Assembly (NCBI GenBank): GCA_963737015.1
Contig: CAVTQZ010000002.1
Span: 124,001 to 188,000 of the forward strand
Length of the DNA stretch: 64,000 nt
Reading direction: 5' to 3'
Source: CAVTQZ01 sp963737015
GTDB taxonomy: Bacteria; Actinomycetota; Acidimicrobiia; Acidimicrobiales; UBA8190
The position numbers and the translations under genes are program-made. Shown piece by piece: positions 43,777 through 52,700 of the stretch. The notes below the pieces were generated by a model. It was not told the origin of the DNA. It did not search any database and worked only from the letters and a program-made list of their open reading frames with translations. How positions within the stretch are numbered: the first letter of the stretch is position 1; every line of letters begins with the position of its first letter.

Positions 43777-44683
43777 GCACCGAGATCGTGATCAGCACCG
43801 CGTCGTAGATGAAGTGGGCAACGATCGGCCGGTTGAGCCTCCGGTGCCTCTGGAAGGACCGCGTCACGAAGTAACCGAACGGGATGACGAGCAGTACCGC
43901 GACGCCGTAATAGACGTGGTAACTCGACCGGAGCAACAGGCTGAGTACGAGCGCACGCCCCGGCCTCCACCCGAGCTCTTCGAGTCTCAGGAGGAGATAT
44001 CCGTTGATCACCACCTCCTCGGTGATGGCGGTCACGGCCGAGATCGCCAGGCCGTAGATGACGTAATAGGGCGGCACATGACCGATGACGGGTTGGTTCA
44101 CGTACCTCCGCTCGTTGGATATCAAGGGCGTGAACGGGATGAGCACGGCGATCTCGCTCAGGTAGCTCAAGAGGGCCAGTCCGATCCCGGGCCAGATGTC
44201 GAGGCCCCATCGGGGCCACCCGAGACCCATGCTGCGCGCCGTATGACCGGTCCGGGTGAGAAGGAACAGGGTGATCGGAACGACAGCTCCGATACCGAGA
44301 TAGCCGAGGATGCCGAGGAGCATGTTGGTGAGCGGCTGGCCGTGGACGAAGGTCGGGAAGCGATTGATGTCGGTTACGCCCTCGGCGTGCTGGACCAGCG
44401 GCACGATCGCGCCGGTGACGGTGGGTATGAGAAACGCAGCCAGTACCCAACGCGTCTCCCACACGAGGCTGCGGCGCGTCGTCGGCGCGATGCGCACGTC
44501 GAGAACGGGAGGCTTCTCGGCTACGGGGTCGAGTTTCCAGAAAAGCCAGTCCCTCGGTGCGGGTGGCCAATCCGGAGGAGGAAACCATCCGTGCGGCGGC
44601 GACCATCCGGGTGGAGGCTCCGGCCAGCCCGGGGCGGGCCGCCACGACCAGGCGAATCGCTGAGAAGCGTTCTCCTCGGTCAT
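43766..44683 (-). CDS. CPBP-family intramembrane metalloprotease
   Basis: 305 residues. A proline/tryptophan-rich cytosolic start (PAPGWPEPPPGWSPPHGWFP) precedes about eight membrane spans. The Abi/CPBP motifs are AITEEVVINGYLL (EE pair; the usual Arg of EExxxR is Asn here), RSSYHVYYG (His) and VAHFIYDA (His). Such proteases cleave within the membrane and serve in prenyl-protein processing, bacteriocin immunity or stress. It lies tail to tail with the serine-hydrolase gene, overlapping 11 bases. Confidence 0.87.
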   Translation of the reverse strand: MTEENASQRFAWSWRPAPGWPEPPPGWSPPHGWFPPPDWPPAPRDWLFWKLDPVAEKPPVLDVRIAPTTRRSLVWETRWVLAAFLIPTVTGAIVPLVQHAEGVTDINRFPTFVHGQPLTNMLLGILGYLGIGAVVPITLFLLTRTGHTARSMGLGWPRWGLDIWPGIGLALLSYLSEIAVLIPFTPLISNERRYVNQPVIGHVPPYYVIYGLAISAVTAITEEVVINGYLLLRLEELGWRPGRALVLSLLLRSSYHVYYGVAVLLVIPFGYFVTRSFQRHRRLNRPIVAHFIYDAVLITISVLTS

Positions 44684-44750
44684 CGGATGCTCCTGTGCCT
44701 GCCGAGAGGCCCCCGCCGTTAGCCAACCATATGCGCCGGTTGCTGCTCTC

Positions 44751-46232
44751 TCACCAGCCCGGCCAACCGGGCGCCAGCGCGCCTGAAGGTGAGTGGAGGC
44801 TTTGACCCGCAGGCGCCCCGAGCGACGCGAGAAGCTGCGAGAAGTTCTCTCCGTACGCGGTGGGCACGGAGTTCTTGTCGTCGTTGGCGTTCCACTGGCC
44901 GGTGGCCATCGCCTCGGTGTTTCCGGACCCCGGCGAAGCCGCCCATCCGGTCTCGAGGTCGGGATAAGCGTTGATGAGCGTGCCGACCACCGTGTTCGGT
45001 GTCACCTGCTCACCGACGCTCACGGCTGGTACGACGTTCTCCGCCACATAGACGATGTCGCCGGCGGCGCGCCCGTCCTCCAGCCGGTAGGAGATGAAGG
45101 CCTCACCGGGCCAACCGTCGTTGTTCGTGTTCAGCACCACCCCGTCGCCGAGCGCGTAGATGGGGCCGCTCCCGCCGTAGTCGACGCCCTGGTCGATCCG
45201 CAGGGGGTCGAGGTTCGAGACCGCGCGGAGCGGGTTCTCGTATCCGCCGATGCCTGGAGCCATCCCGACGACCTGTTGCCCGAGCGGCTGCGCCGAGCCC
45301 GCGAAGGGGGCGTCGCCGAAGGTGAAGATCCCGCCGTCCGAGGCCACGAGCCAGTAGCCCTTTCCATCCGGGGTGGCGGCCATCCCGACCACGGGCTTGT
45401 CGAGGCGAATGGCTCCCGTCGAACCGTAGAAGGCGGCGTCGCCGAAGGTGAAGATCCCGCCGTCCGAGGCGACGAGCCAGTAGCCCAGGCCGTCGGGCGT
45501 GGCGGCCATCCCGACGATCGGTTGCTTCAGATGGATGGCGCCGGTCGACCCGTAGAAGGGAGCCCCGAAGGAGAAGACTCCGCCGTCGGACGCCACGGTC
45601 CAGTAGCCACCCGTTGCCGGGTCGCCGGCCATCCCCACCATCGGACGGGCGAGCGCTATCCCGCCCATCGATCCCTTGAACACCGCGTCACCGAACGAGA
45701 AGACCCCGCCGTCGGACGCGACCAGCCAGTATCCCTGTCCGTCACGCGCCGCGGCCATGCCGACGACGGGCTTCACCAGCCGCAACGCCCCGGCCGAGCC
45801 GAAGAAGGTGGCATCGCCGTGGGAGAAGATTCCGCCATCGGACGCCACTTCCCACGCGCCTTGTTCGTCGGGTGTGGCCGCCGTCCCCACGACAGGGGCA
45901 TTGATGGCACCCGGCGCAGGTGTGCCGAGGGCGCCTCCCTCACCGATGAGCGCGCCCTTCGTGGTGGCGAGGCTGTAGCCCTGTTGGCCGGACTGCGAGA
46001 CGGCGGCGTCGGGGTGCGCCAGCGCCTTCGACCTCGGGGCCGCCGCCGCTTGAGAGGGACCGATGAGGGCGCCAGCCGCGACCACCACCGCAACTGCAGC
46101 GACGCACAGGACGCAGGAGATGAGGCCCACCACGAAGGCGACCGCACAGGCACGAAGCGCACCGATGTCGCGAGGGGGCCGTACGGGGCCTGCTGCCCCG
46201 TGACGGTGAACGCCGGCGTAGAAACCTGCCAT
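44751..46232 (-). CDS. Secreted repeat protein with M23-like C-terminal domain
   Basis: 493 residues from ATG 46232 (GGAGG upstream). A signal or anchor segment (FVVGLISCVLCVAAVAVVVA) is followed by seven 40-42-residue repeats of the same kind as in the serine hydrolase gene (VVGMAATPDGKGYWLVASDG, GIFTFGDAAFYGSTGA). The C-terminal domain has VDYGGSGPIYALGDGVVLNT and GEQVTPNTVVGTL, like LytM/M23 peptidases, but the zinc-site HxH is not visible, so it may only bind the wall. Divergent from the permease gene. Confidence 0.8.
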   Translation of the reverse strand: MAGFYAGVHRHGAAGPVRPPRDIGALRACAVAFVVGLISCVLCVAAVAVVVAAGALIGPSQAAAAPRSKALAHPDAAVSQSGQQGYSLATTKGALIGEGGALGTPAPGAINAPVVGTAATPDEQGAWEVASDGGIFSHGDATFFGSAGALRLVKPVVGMAAARDGQGYWLVASDGGVFSFGDAVFKGSMGGIALARPMVGMAGDPATGGYWTVASDGGVFSFGAPFYGSTGAIHLKQPIVGMAATPDGLGYWLVASDGGIFTFGDAAFYGSTGAIRLDKPVVGMAATPDGKGYWLVASDGGIFTFGDAPFAGSAQPLGQQVVGMAPGIGGYENPLRAVSNLDPLRIDQGVDYGGSGPIYALGDGVVLNTNNDGWPGEAFISYRLEDGRAAGDIVYVAENVVPAVSVGEQVTPNTVVGTLINAYPDLETGWAASPGSGNTEAMATGQWNANDDKNSVPTAYGENFSQLLASLGAPAGQSLHSPSGALAPGWPGW

Positions 46233-46401
46233 CTGACCTCCGCACGGACACGATCCGGCGGCAGGCCAGCGCACGGTCGGGGGGCTTCGACCCTCGATTC
46301 GCCGGTCGGGCCAAAGGCCGGGTTGGTCGAGTACTGGAGGGGTTATCGACCGGCCGAGCGAGGCCCTTGAGCGCCCCGGCATCTCGGGCCGGATGCGATA
46401 G

Positions 46402-48267
46402 TTGCCGGCGGTGAGGGGCGTGATCGCGAGCACTTGGCGCTTCCTCATCGGAAGACCCCTTCCCACGGGAGAGGCACGGAAAGAACGCATCACGCCCCTC
46501 GAGGGACTCCCCGCGCTCTCGCTGGACGTGCTCACGTCGGTCGCCTACGGCCCGGAGGCGATCCTCGTTGTGCTGGGTGCGGCGGGCGCGACCGCCCTCC
46601 ACGTGATGTTCCCGATCACGCTGGCGATAATCGCCCTTCTGGCGATCCTGGTGTTCTCCTATCGCCAGGTCATTGACGCCTACCCTCAGGGCGGCGGTGC
46701 CTACGCGGTGTCGAGGGACAACTTCGGTCCGAAGGTGAGCCTGCTCGCAGCGGCCTCCCTCATCGTCGACTACACCCTTACGGTCGCGGTGTCGATCGCG
46801 GCGGGAGTCGGACAGCTGACGTCGGCCTTCCCGAAGCTCGATTCCGCGACGGTCCCGATATGCCTCGGCATCCTGGCGCTCATCACCGTGCTGAACCTGC
46901 GCGGCCTCGGAGAGAGCGCGAGGGCGTTTCTCCTGCCGACGATGCTCTTCATCGGCGGGCTTCTGGCGGTGATCGTCGTCGGCCTGATCCACCCCCTTTC
47001 GCCGCACCTGCGCCAGCCGGGCGTTTCCACCGTCACCACCCATCCCCTCGAGACGCTCAGCGTGCTGCTCGTGCTGAAGGCCTTCGCAGCCGGCTGCAGT
47101 GCGCTCACCGGCGTCGAGGCGATCGCGAACGGCGTGCCCCTCTTCAAGGATCCCCCCGTGAAAAGAGCCAAGCGCACCGAGCTACTCCTCGGTTCGATCC
47201 TCGGTGCGATGTTGCTCGGTCTCGCGGTCCTCGACCGGCGCTTCCACATCGGCCCGCGCACGGATCAGACCGTTCTGAGCCAGATCATCGGCGCCGCCGT
47301 CGGCCGGCACTGGGCGTACTACGTCGTGTCGCTGTCGATCACGATCGTGCTCGCGCTGGCCGCCAACACGTCGTTCGGTGGGCTGCCCGTCCTCGCGAGC
47401 CTCCTCGCCCGCGACAACTACCTGCCGCACATCTTCGCCCTACGCGGGGACCGCCAGGTGTTCTCCTACGGGATCTGGACGCTGGCCGTCATGTCGGCGG
47501 CGCTTCTGGTTGCCGTCGGAGGCAACACGCAGACGCTCATTCCGCTCTTCGCCATCGGCGTCTTCATAGGGTTCACGCTCGCCCAGAGCGGTCTCGTGGT
47601 CCACTGGTGGCGGAAACGCTCCGCCGGCTGGCACGCCCGCGCGGCGATAAACGGGCTCGGCGCCGTCGTCACCGGCATCGCCACCGTGATCTTCCTCGGG
47701 ACGAAGTTCACCGAGGGCGCGTGGGTGGTGGTCATCGCCGTGCCGACCTTCATCTTCCTCTTCTGGAGAATCGAGAGGTACTACAAGCGCGTGGGCGAGG
47801 AGATCGGGCTCGGCAGGATCCCGCCGAGACCCACGAAGGAGCGCACGCTCGTCATCGTGCCCATTGCCGGCATCTCGCGCGTGACCGAGCGCGCACTCGA
47901 CGAGGCGCTCTCTTTGTCCGACGACGTCGTCGCGGTCATGGTGGTGCACAAGACCGATGGCGGTGCGCTCGAGCTCGTCCAAGGACAGCCAGCCGACATC
48001 GAGCGGGAATGGCGATCGTGGGATCCAGGCGTGGAACTGCGCGTGCTCGAGACCGAGTACGCCTCGGTCGTGGACCCGATCGTCGAGTTCATAGACGACA
48101 GGCGCTGCGAGGGAACGCAGATCGCGGTACTGATCCCGGTGATCCTCCCGACCCGCCTTCGTTACCGGCTGCTGCACAACCAGATCGACGTGTTGCTCTC
48201 AAGGGCCTTGAGGGGCCGAGACGACGTGGTGGTCGCCCGTGTGCCCTTCGCCCTCGACCATCGTTGA
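46402..48267 (+). CDS. APC-superfamily permease, KimA-like
   Basis: About 621 residues. The core has twelve spans and the sequence SLDVLTSVAYGPEAILVVLG and YPQGGGAYAVSRDNFGPKVS, as in KimA/YdaO-type potassium importers and related amino-acid permeases. A cytosolic C-terminal domain of about 170 residues (TLVIVPIAGISRVTERALDE, VVAVMVVHKTDGGALELVQG) is of the universal-stress-protein type seen in KimA. So potassium uptake is a fair guess, not certain. Start unsure: TTG 46402 or GTG 46411. It is divergent from the repeat protein gene. Confidence 0.85.
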   Translation: MPAVRGVIASTWRFLIGRPLPTGEARKERITPLEGLPALSLDVLTSVAYGPEAILVVLGAAGATALHVMFPITLAIIALLAILVFSYRQVIDAYPQGGGAYAVSRDNFGPKVSLLAAASLIVDYTLTVAVSIAAGVGQLTSAFPKLDSATVPICLGILALITVLNLRGLGESARAFLLPTMLFIGGLLAVIVVGLIHPLSPHLRQPGVSTVTTHPLETLSVLLVLKAFAAGCSALTGVEAIANGVPLFKDPPVKRAKRTELLLGSILGAMLLGLAVLDRRFHIGPRTDQTVLSQIIGAAVGRHWAYYVVSLSITIVLALAANTSFGGLPVLASLLARDNYLPHIFALRGDRQVFSYGIWTLAVMSAALLVAVGGNTQTLIPLFAIGVFIGFTLAQSGLVVHWWRKRSAGWHARAAINGLGAVVTGIATVIFLGTKFTEGAWVVVIAVPTFIFLFWRIERYYKRVGEEIGLGRIPPRPTKERTLVIVPIAGISRVTERALDEALSLSDDVVAVMVVHKTDGGALELVQGQPADIEREWRSWDPGVELRVLETEYASVVDPIVEFIDDRRCEGTQIAVLIPVILPTRLRYRLLHNQIDVLLSRALRGRDDVVVARVPFALDHR

Positions 48268-48535
48268 TGCACGGTCTACGCCTTCGACAGACCGCAGGAG
48301 ACAAGCACATGTGGTCGATCGAGCTTCTCGACGAACTCGCTACCTTCGAGGCAGCTCGGTTGCGAGGCCGTTTGGTCTGAAGGTCTCGCGCAAGGGCCGA
48401 ACCTATGACGGAACCGAGGTCCGGAATCCCTTTTCGTAAACGACCGTATCCACAATCACCCGAGCTGTGACCTGTCGCCTCACCGCCGTCGCGTCCGATC
48501 GCTAATCTGCCGATTGCTAATCTGCCTGACGTAAG

Positions 48536-49186
48536 GTGATGCCGAAATCCCCCCGGTCCGCCACGCAAATCCGAGGACTCACGCCCAAACGACGCGCACG
48601 CTTCCGCGGCGCAGGAAAGCCCATGATGATTGGGAGCGCCGTAGTGGTGGCGGGTGCAGTGGGCTTCGGCGTGGACCAGCTGGTCAGCTCGTCGAATCCG
48701 TCGAAGCCGCACAACATCCGAGGTGCCTCACCTTCGACAACCAACCCGAGCGGGTCGACGAACTCAACCGCGCCCACCTCGACCCCGCCGCCGACGATCG
48801 CACATGGGCTTGCGAGCACGTACCTTGCGACAAGCTCGGATGCGCTCGTCTCCATCGACTGGTCCTCCACGTCCACCGGTTTGAACGGGACTGCCACGGT
48901 CGTCGCAGCCACCGGCCATCCTCCCGACCGCGGCGAGGACTTCGTCACCTATACCGTGCACGCCCGCCTCGGAGGATCAGAGCTCTCCGTCAGTTTCAAC
49001 GGCGCTTCCCCCACGACGGCGTCCGTCAATGGTGACTCGATCGCGATGGACGTCCACCTACCGACGGGAGCCACCGAGCACCTTCTCTTCCATTCGGCTA
49101 CTGCGGCACAGATCGTCACTGCACGTGCGGCCTTCATCCGCAGCCTGGAGTCCGCCCCGAGCAGTAGGACAAAGCCAACGACTTAA
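48536..49186 (+). CDS. Membrane-anchored extracytoplasmic protein
   Basis: 216 residues. A basic N-terminus (LTPKRRARFRGAG) precedes one membrane span (MMIGSAVVVAGAVGFGVDQL), a Ser/Thr/Pro-rich linker and a beta-rich extracellular domain (SDALVSIDWSSTSTGLNGTA, GEDFVTYTVHARLGGSELSV). No family recognised. Start GTG 48536 or ATG 48539. A strong terminator lies downstream at 49265-49296. Confidence 0.65.
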   Translation: MMPKSPRSATQIRGLTPKRRARFRGAGKPMMIGSAVVVAGAVGFGVDQLVSSSNPSKPHNIRGASPSTTNPSGSTNSTAPTSTPPPTIAHGLASTYLATSSDALVSIDWSSTSTGLNGTATVVAATGHPPDRGEDFVTYTVHARLGGSELSVSFNGASPTTASVNGDSIAMDVHLPTGATEHLLFHSATAAQIVTARAAFIRSLESAPSSRTKPTT

Positions 49187-49264
49187 CCGCCATCTAGCTA
49201 CTCTGTCCCGAACACCAACCTCGTGCATTTCCAGCTTCCCCGTACGGTCCCGTCCTCGAAGCAA

Positions 49265-49296
49265 AAAGAAGAGGGGCCCGAAGGCCCCTCTTCTTT
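49265..49296. terminator. Bidirectional Rho-independent terminator
   Basis: A perfect 14-bp stem, AAAGAAGAGGGGCC / GGCCCCTCTTCTTT (49265-49278 and 49283-49296) with a CGAA loop. A-rich on the left and T-rich on the right, so it can end both converging transcripts (the gene at 48536 and the repeat-protein relic at 49337). Confidence 0.9.
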
Positions 49297-49336
49297 CAGC
49301 ATCCGTTCGGGCCTGAAACCCGACTGGTAGCTCTGG

Positions 49337-52300
49337 CTAGCCGTTCAGGTCCGTGGCAAGGTACTCGCCAGGCCTGGACGTGATAGCCAGCGGGCCACCG
49401 ACGTACCAAAGATTGTTGACCGGCACGTCGTGCGGGTCCGTGGCGTCGAGGCCTGGGAGCTTGCCTGCCGTGCCGAGGAACGTCCCCAGGTAGTCGGTAC
49501 CGCTCGGGTTGTGGGTGTTGTTCGGGTCCCACGTGAGCAGGACCGGATAGGGCCCGAAGTTCCACTGATACCGCTCGCCGTGATGCCGTCGGTGTAGAAG
49601 TCGCCACGAGCGAACATCAGGTACGCCGGATCCCAGTCAAGCCCGGACCTCAGCCCGCTAACCGGCATCTGTCGATGCGAGTCTCGAACTGAGCGGTCTT
49701 GACCGACGTGTCCGTGAAGTCCTGCCCGGCTATGCGGACCACCGAGATGCCCAAGCCCTCGATGCAGGTCGCCACGGCGTCACTGTTGACGATTGGACCA
49801 CCCGCCAGGATTACCTGCCGGATGGCGTCGTTCGTCAGGCCCGCCGTCGTCTCCTGGCTGAGTCCACATGTGCCGGGTGTACCGGCGGGGCCGTTGAGGA
49901 AGAGCGGGAATGCCGCTGTAGTAGGCGATGGCGCTCATCGACGCCGAGTCCTGGAAGCCGGTGTCGGTCGCAACGATGGCGGTCGACGAGGGCGTGTCAG
50001 GGGCCGATGTAGTCCCCGACCCGTTCGAGCCGGTGGTGTCGTTGTAACGACCGTCGTAGGCAGCCGGGAAGGCAGCCGGTGCTGACGTTCCCCGGACCTG
50101 GGAAGTCCGCCACGTCAGCAGCGGTCGCGTCCGCGTTGTTCCCGTAGATCCAGTGCACCGTCAGCGATCTGGGTCGCCCCAGAAGCCGTCGTGTGCACCG
50201 AACCGTCGCAGTTAGTGACCGGAGTCGACTGGAGCTGAGTGACGTTCGCCTGGCTCTCCACGAGCGGGCCACCGACCACGTACACGTCGGTCACGCCCGC
50301 AAGCCGGATGGCGTTCAGCGCCGCTCCATCGCCGAACCCGTTGGTCGGGCTAGTGAGGATCCCCGTGTTAAGGAAGCCAGCGAGATAGCTGGCCCCGAGT
50401 GCGTCGTACGGGTCCGTGTCGGTGACCAGTACTGCGTTCACCGGCGTGGTCGGACCGGAGTCACCAGTTGATGCCGCCAGCGATCGTTCAGGCACGAACC
50501 TGTCGACCACTCCTGAATAGTTGGAATTCCTGGGACGCGGTGTCATCGGCGTTCTGGCCGAAGGTCCGGCCACCGAGGTCGGCCAAGATGAAGTCCGTGT
50601 GACCGTTGTTCGCGATCGGGCCCGGCCACTCGTGACCGCTCGCACCAGTGCACGGCATCCGAAGCGTTGTTCGCCCCGTATCGGAAAGTCCCGAGCAGCT
50701 GGACGTTCGGGAAGCCGGGGAAGTTCACCGACAGGTTGCTCAATGTGATCGTGCCAGGCGAGCCGCTCGATGGAGAGGTGACCTGGAACACGAGCTCAGT
50801 CGGACCGGTCTGACCTCCAGGCGTGAGGAGTTGTGGCGTGCCCACCGTCATCCCGCCGCCGCTTGCCGTCGCGGTCGGAGTGCTGTTCGGGTTCCACTCA
50901 GGCTGGTGCCCATTAGCACTGTCCACGATCAGACACGCCCAACCTGTGACGCCGCCACTTAGAGCGCCCGGGGTGCCTTCAGTGATCGTGATAGGGCTGA
51001 TCGCCTGGTTGACCACTTCCGAACCGGTCGAGGTGATGTTGTACTGCAGCGTCGTGCTCGGGTGGTTAGCCACCACCGTCACTGCTGTGGTGCCGATGTT
51101 GGCGTTTGACGGTCCAGTGGTCGCACCCGTAGTGTCGATCCGCCGTTGAGGGAGTCGTTCGCCCGTAGCCACTGCGCCCGTCAGACCGCTTGCGCCGAAC
51201 GTCGGAGGAGTGTTGTAGGCGTTTGCGATGTCGACGTTGCCGAGGGAGGTCGGTCCATCTGGTGTGCCCGCTGCCCCGGTCCCGACATCTGCGCTTACCG
51301 CGTAGCTGACACCGCTAATCGTGAGCTCGACGGCGTAGGGGTGACCGAAAGCGTCGTGTGCCGTTCCCGACGTGATTGTTCCGCTGTTCGTGAATGTCAG
51401 GACGAGCTCGTTGTTGATGCCCGAGAACGACGAGCAACTTGAGTTCGCCGCCTGAGCCAGCGATGCGGTGACGGTGGGGGCGTTGGTCGCGCCATTGGTT
51501 GCTTCGGTCGCAGTCACGGTTGGGCGTGCCAGAGAAGCCGACGGAGTCGGGCTTGCCGGCTGTCTCACAGTTCGTGCCGTTGTTGCGTGGCGACGGTGAT
51601 GTAGATCTTGTCGCCGGAGGCCCAGGAGGTTCCTGAGACCGCTGTTCATCGTCAAGCTCCCACACACCTGCCGCGGTGGTGGCCCCCGGAGGAATCGTCG
51701 GCGTCGAGTCCGCGTAGAGTGCGACGGTCGCTGTCGATCTGCGACCACGGCGTTGGACGCAGCTGCCGCCCCGCTGCCCGTGAAGGCTTCCGCGTTGCCA
51801 AGGTCCCAACGTCCTGGTAGCGGTTGCGGTAACGGTCACAGCGCCAGCGGCTCGAGCCCAGCCGTCGTGTAGCCGATGTTGCTGAGAACAAGGGTGGATG
51901 CGGTGGGTGACGGTGGACTGCCTGCCGAGGCCGTTCAGGGCGATTGTGATCGTGTTCGTCCCCGGTCCGTGATCGGTGTCACGGCCACCAGTGCTTCCCA
52001 TCGAGCAGAGCCCGACATCGCCTGCACCCGTTGTCACCGTCAGACGTCGGGTCGTGGTCCCAGGTGATCGTGCTGGCGGTGGCCGAGTCCTTGACTTTGA
52101 CGGTGATGGTGTCGGTTCCCGTCGCCCACGTCGAGCCCGGGCTCCGATCGTGATCGTCTCGTTGCTCGCGGCCTGGTTCGGTCCCGGTCGAGTTGATCGT
52201 CGGGACGGGGCTCGACGCCGCGATCGACGATCCCGAACCAAGGGCGGCATTCGCATACGCCCGCCAAACCGAGGACGGAGAGGCCCGTGAGCGCGGTCGC

Positions 52301-52339
52301 CCCTGCGATGCAGGAGACAGCCACACGGCGGAATCTCAT
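49337..52339 (-). pseudogene. Secreted cell-wall-binding-repeat protein, many frame breaks
   Basis: Starts at ATG 52339 with signal peptide VAVSCIAGATALTGLSVLGL. Sense then moves between all three frames: YANAALGSGSSIAASSPVPT, TDTITVKVKDSATASTITWD, SSFSGINNELVLTFTNSGTI, AVLVTDTDPYDALGASYLAG, TDVYVVGGPLVESQANVTQL, IVATDTGFQDSASMSAIAYY, RQVILAGGPIVNSDAVATCI, and finally LWYVGGPLAITSRPGEYLAT to TAG at 49337-49339. The alternation of DALGASYLAG-type and VVGGP-type blocks is the cell-wall-binding repeat 2 pattern. About 1000 residues if repaired; at least ten one-base breaks in 3.0 kb. Far denser than anywhere else in the window. Confidence 0.75.
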
Positions 52340-52700
52340 GAGTCGATGTTTCACTAGCCCCTCCTTGGGCTCGGCTCCAAATCACGCGCCCCTAGGCCGG
52401 GGCGCATGCACGCTACATCGGAGACAACTCCAACTCCAGCATTTCTGTGACAGAGGATTTCAGACGCAGTGCATATACGACCTGTGGTGCGGATCGCGCT
52501 GAACGTGGAACAGCCTCGGGTCGCACTCAACGCGGTCGGTCAAGTTCGCCGCTGCGCTTGAATGCGCGTGTTCCGTGTTGATTCGGGACCAAATACCCTC
52601 GCATAGCGCGTGGTCGGGTGTTAGCTTCGCAAAGGCGGCGCGAACGGCGCGGCTCGGGTGCGTGTCGCCCGTTCGAGAGATGCGAGGGACGCCTCGATCG
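52340..52700. other. Divergent intergenic region with hairpin
   Basis: 361 bases between two divergent surface-related genes. A hairpin GCGCCCC/GGGGCGC lies at 52386-52405. No gene is seen. Confidence 0.5.

Noticed and set aside
44793..46370. 525-residue plus-strand frame opposite the M23-like repeat gene
   Set aside because: Again the mirror of a repeat array; the opposite strand has signal peptide, ribosome site and domain sense.
48267..48380. Short frame after the permease gene (WSIELLDELATFEAARL)
   Set aside because: Only 23-37 residues, no family or partner, and only a weak ribosome site.
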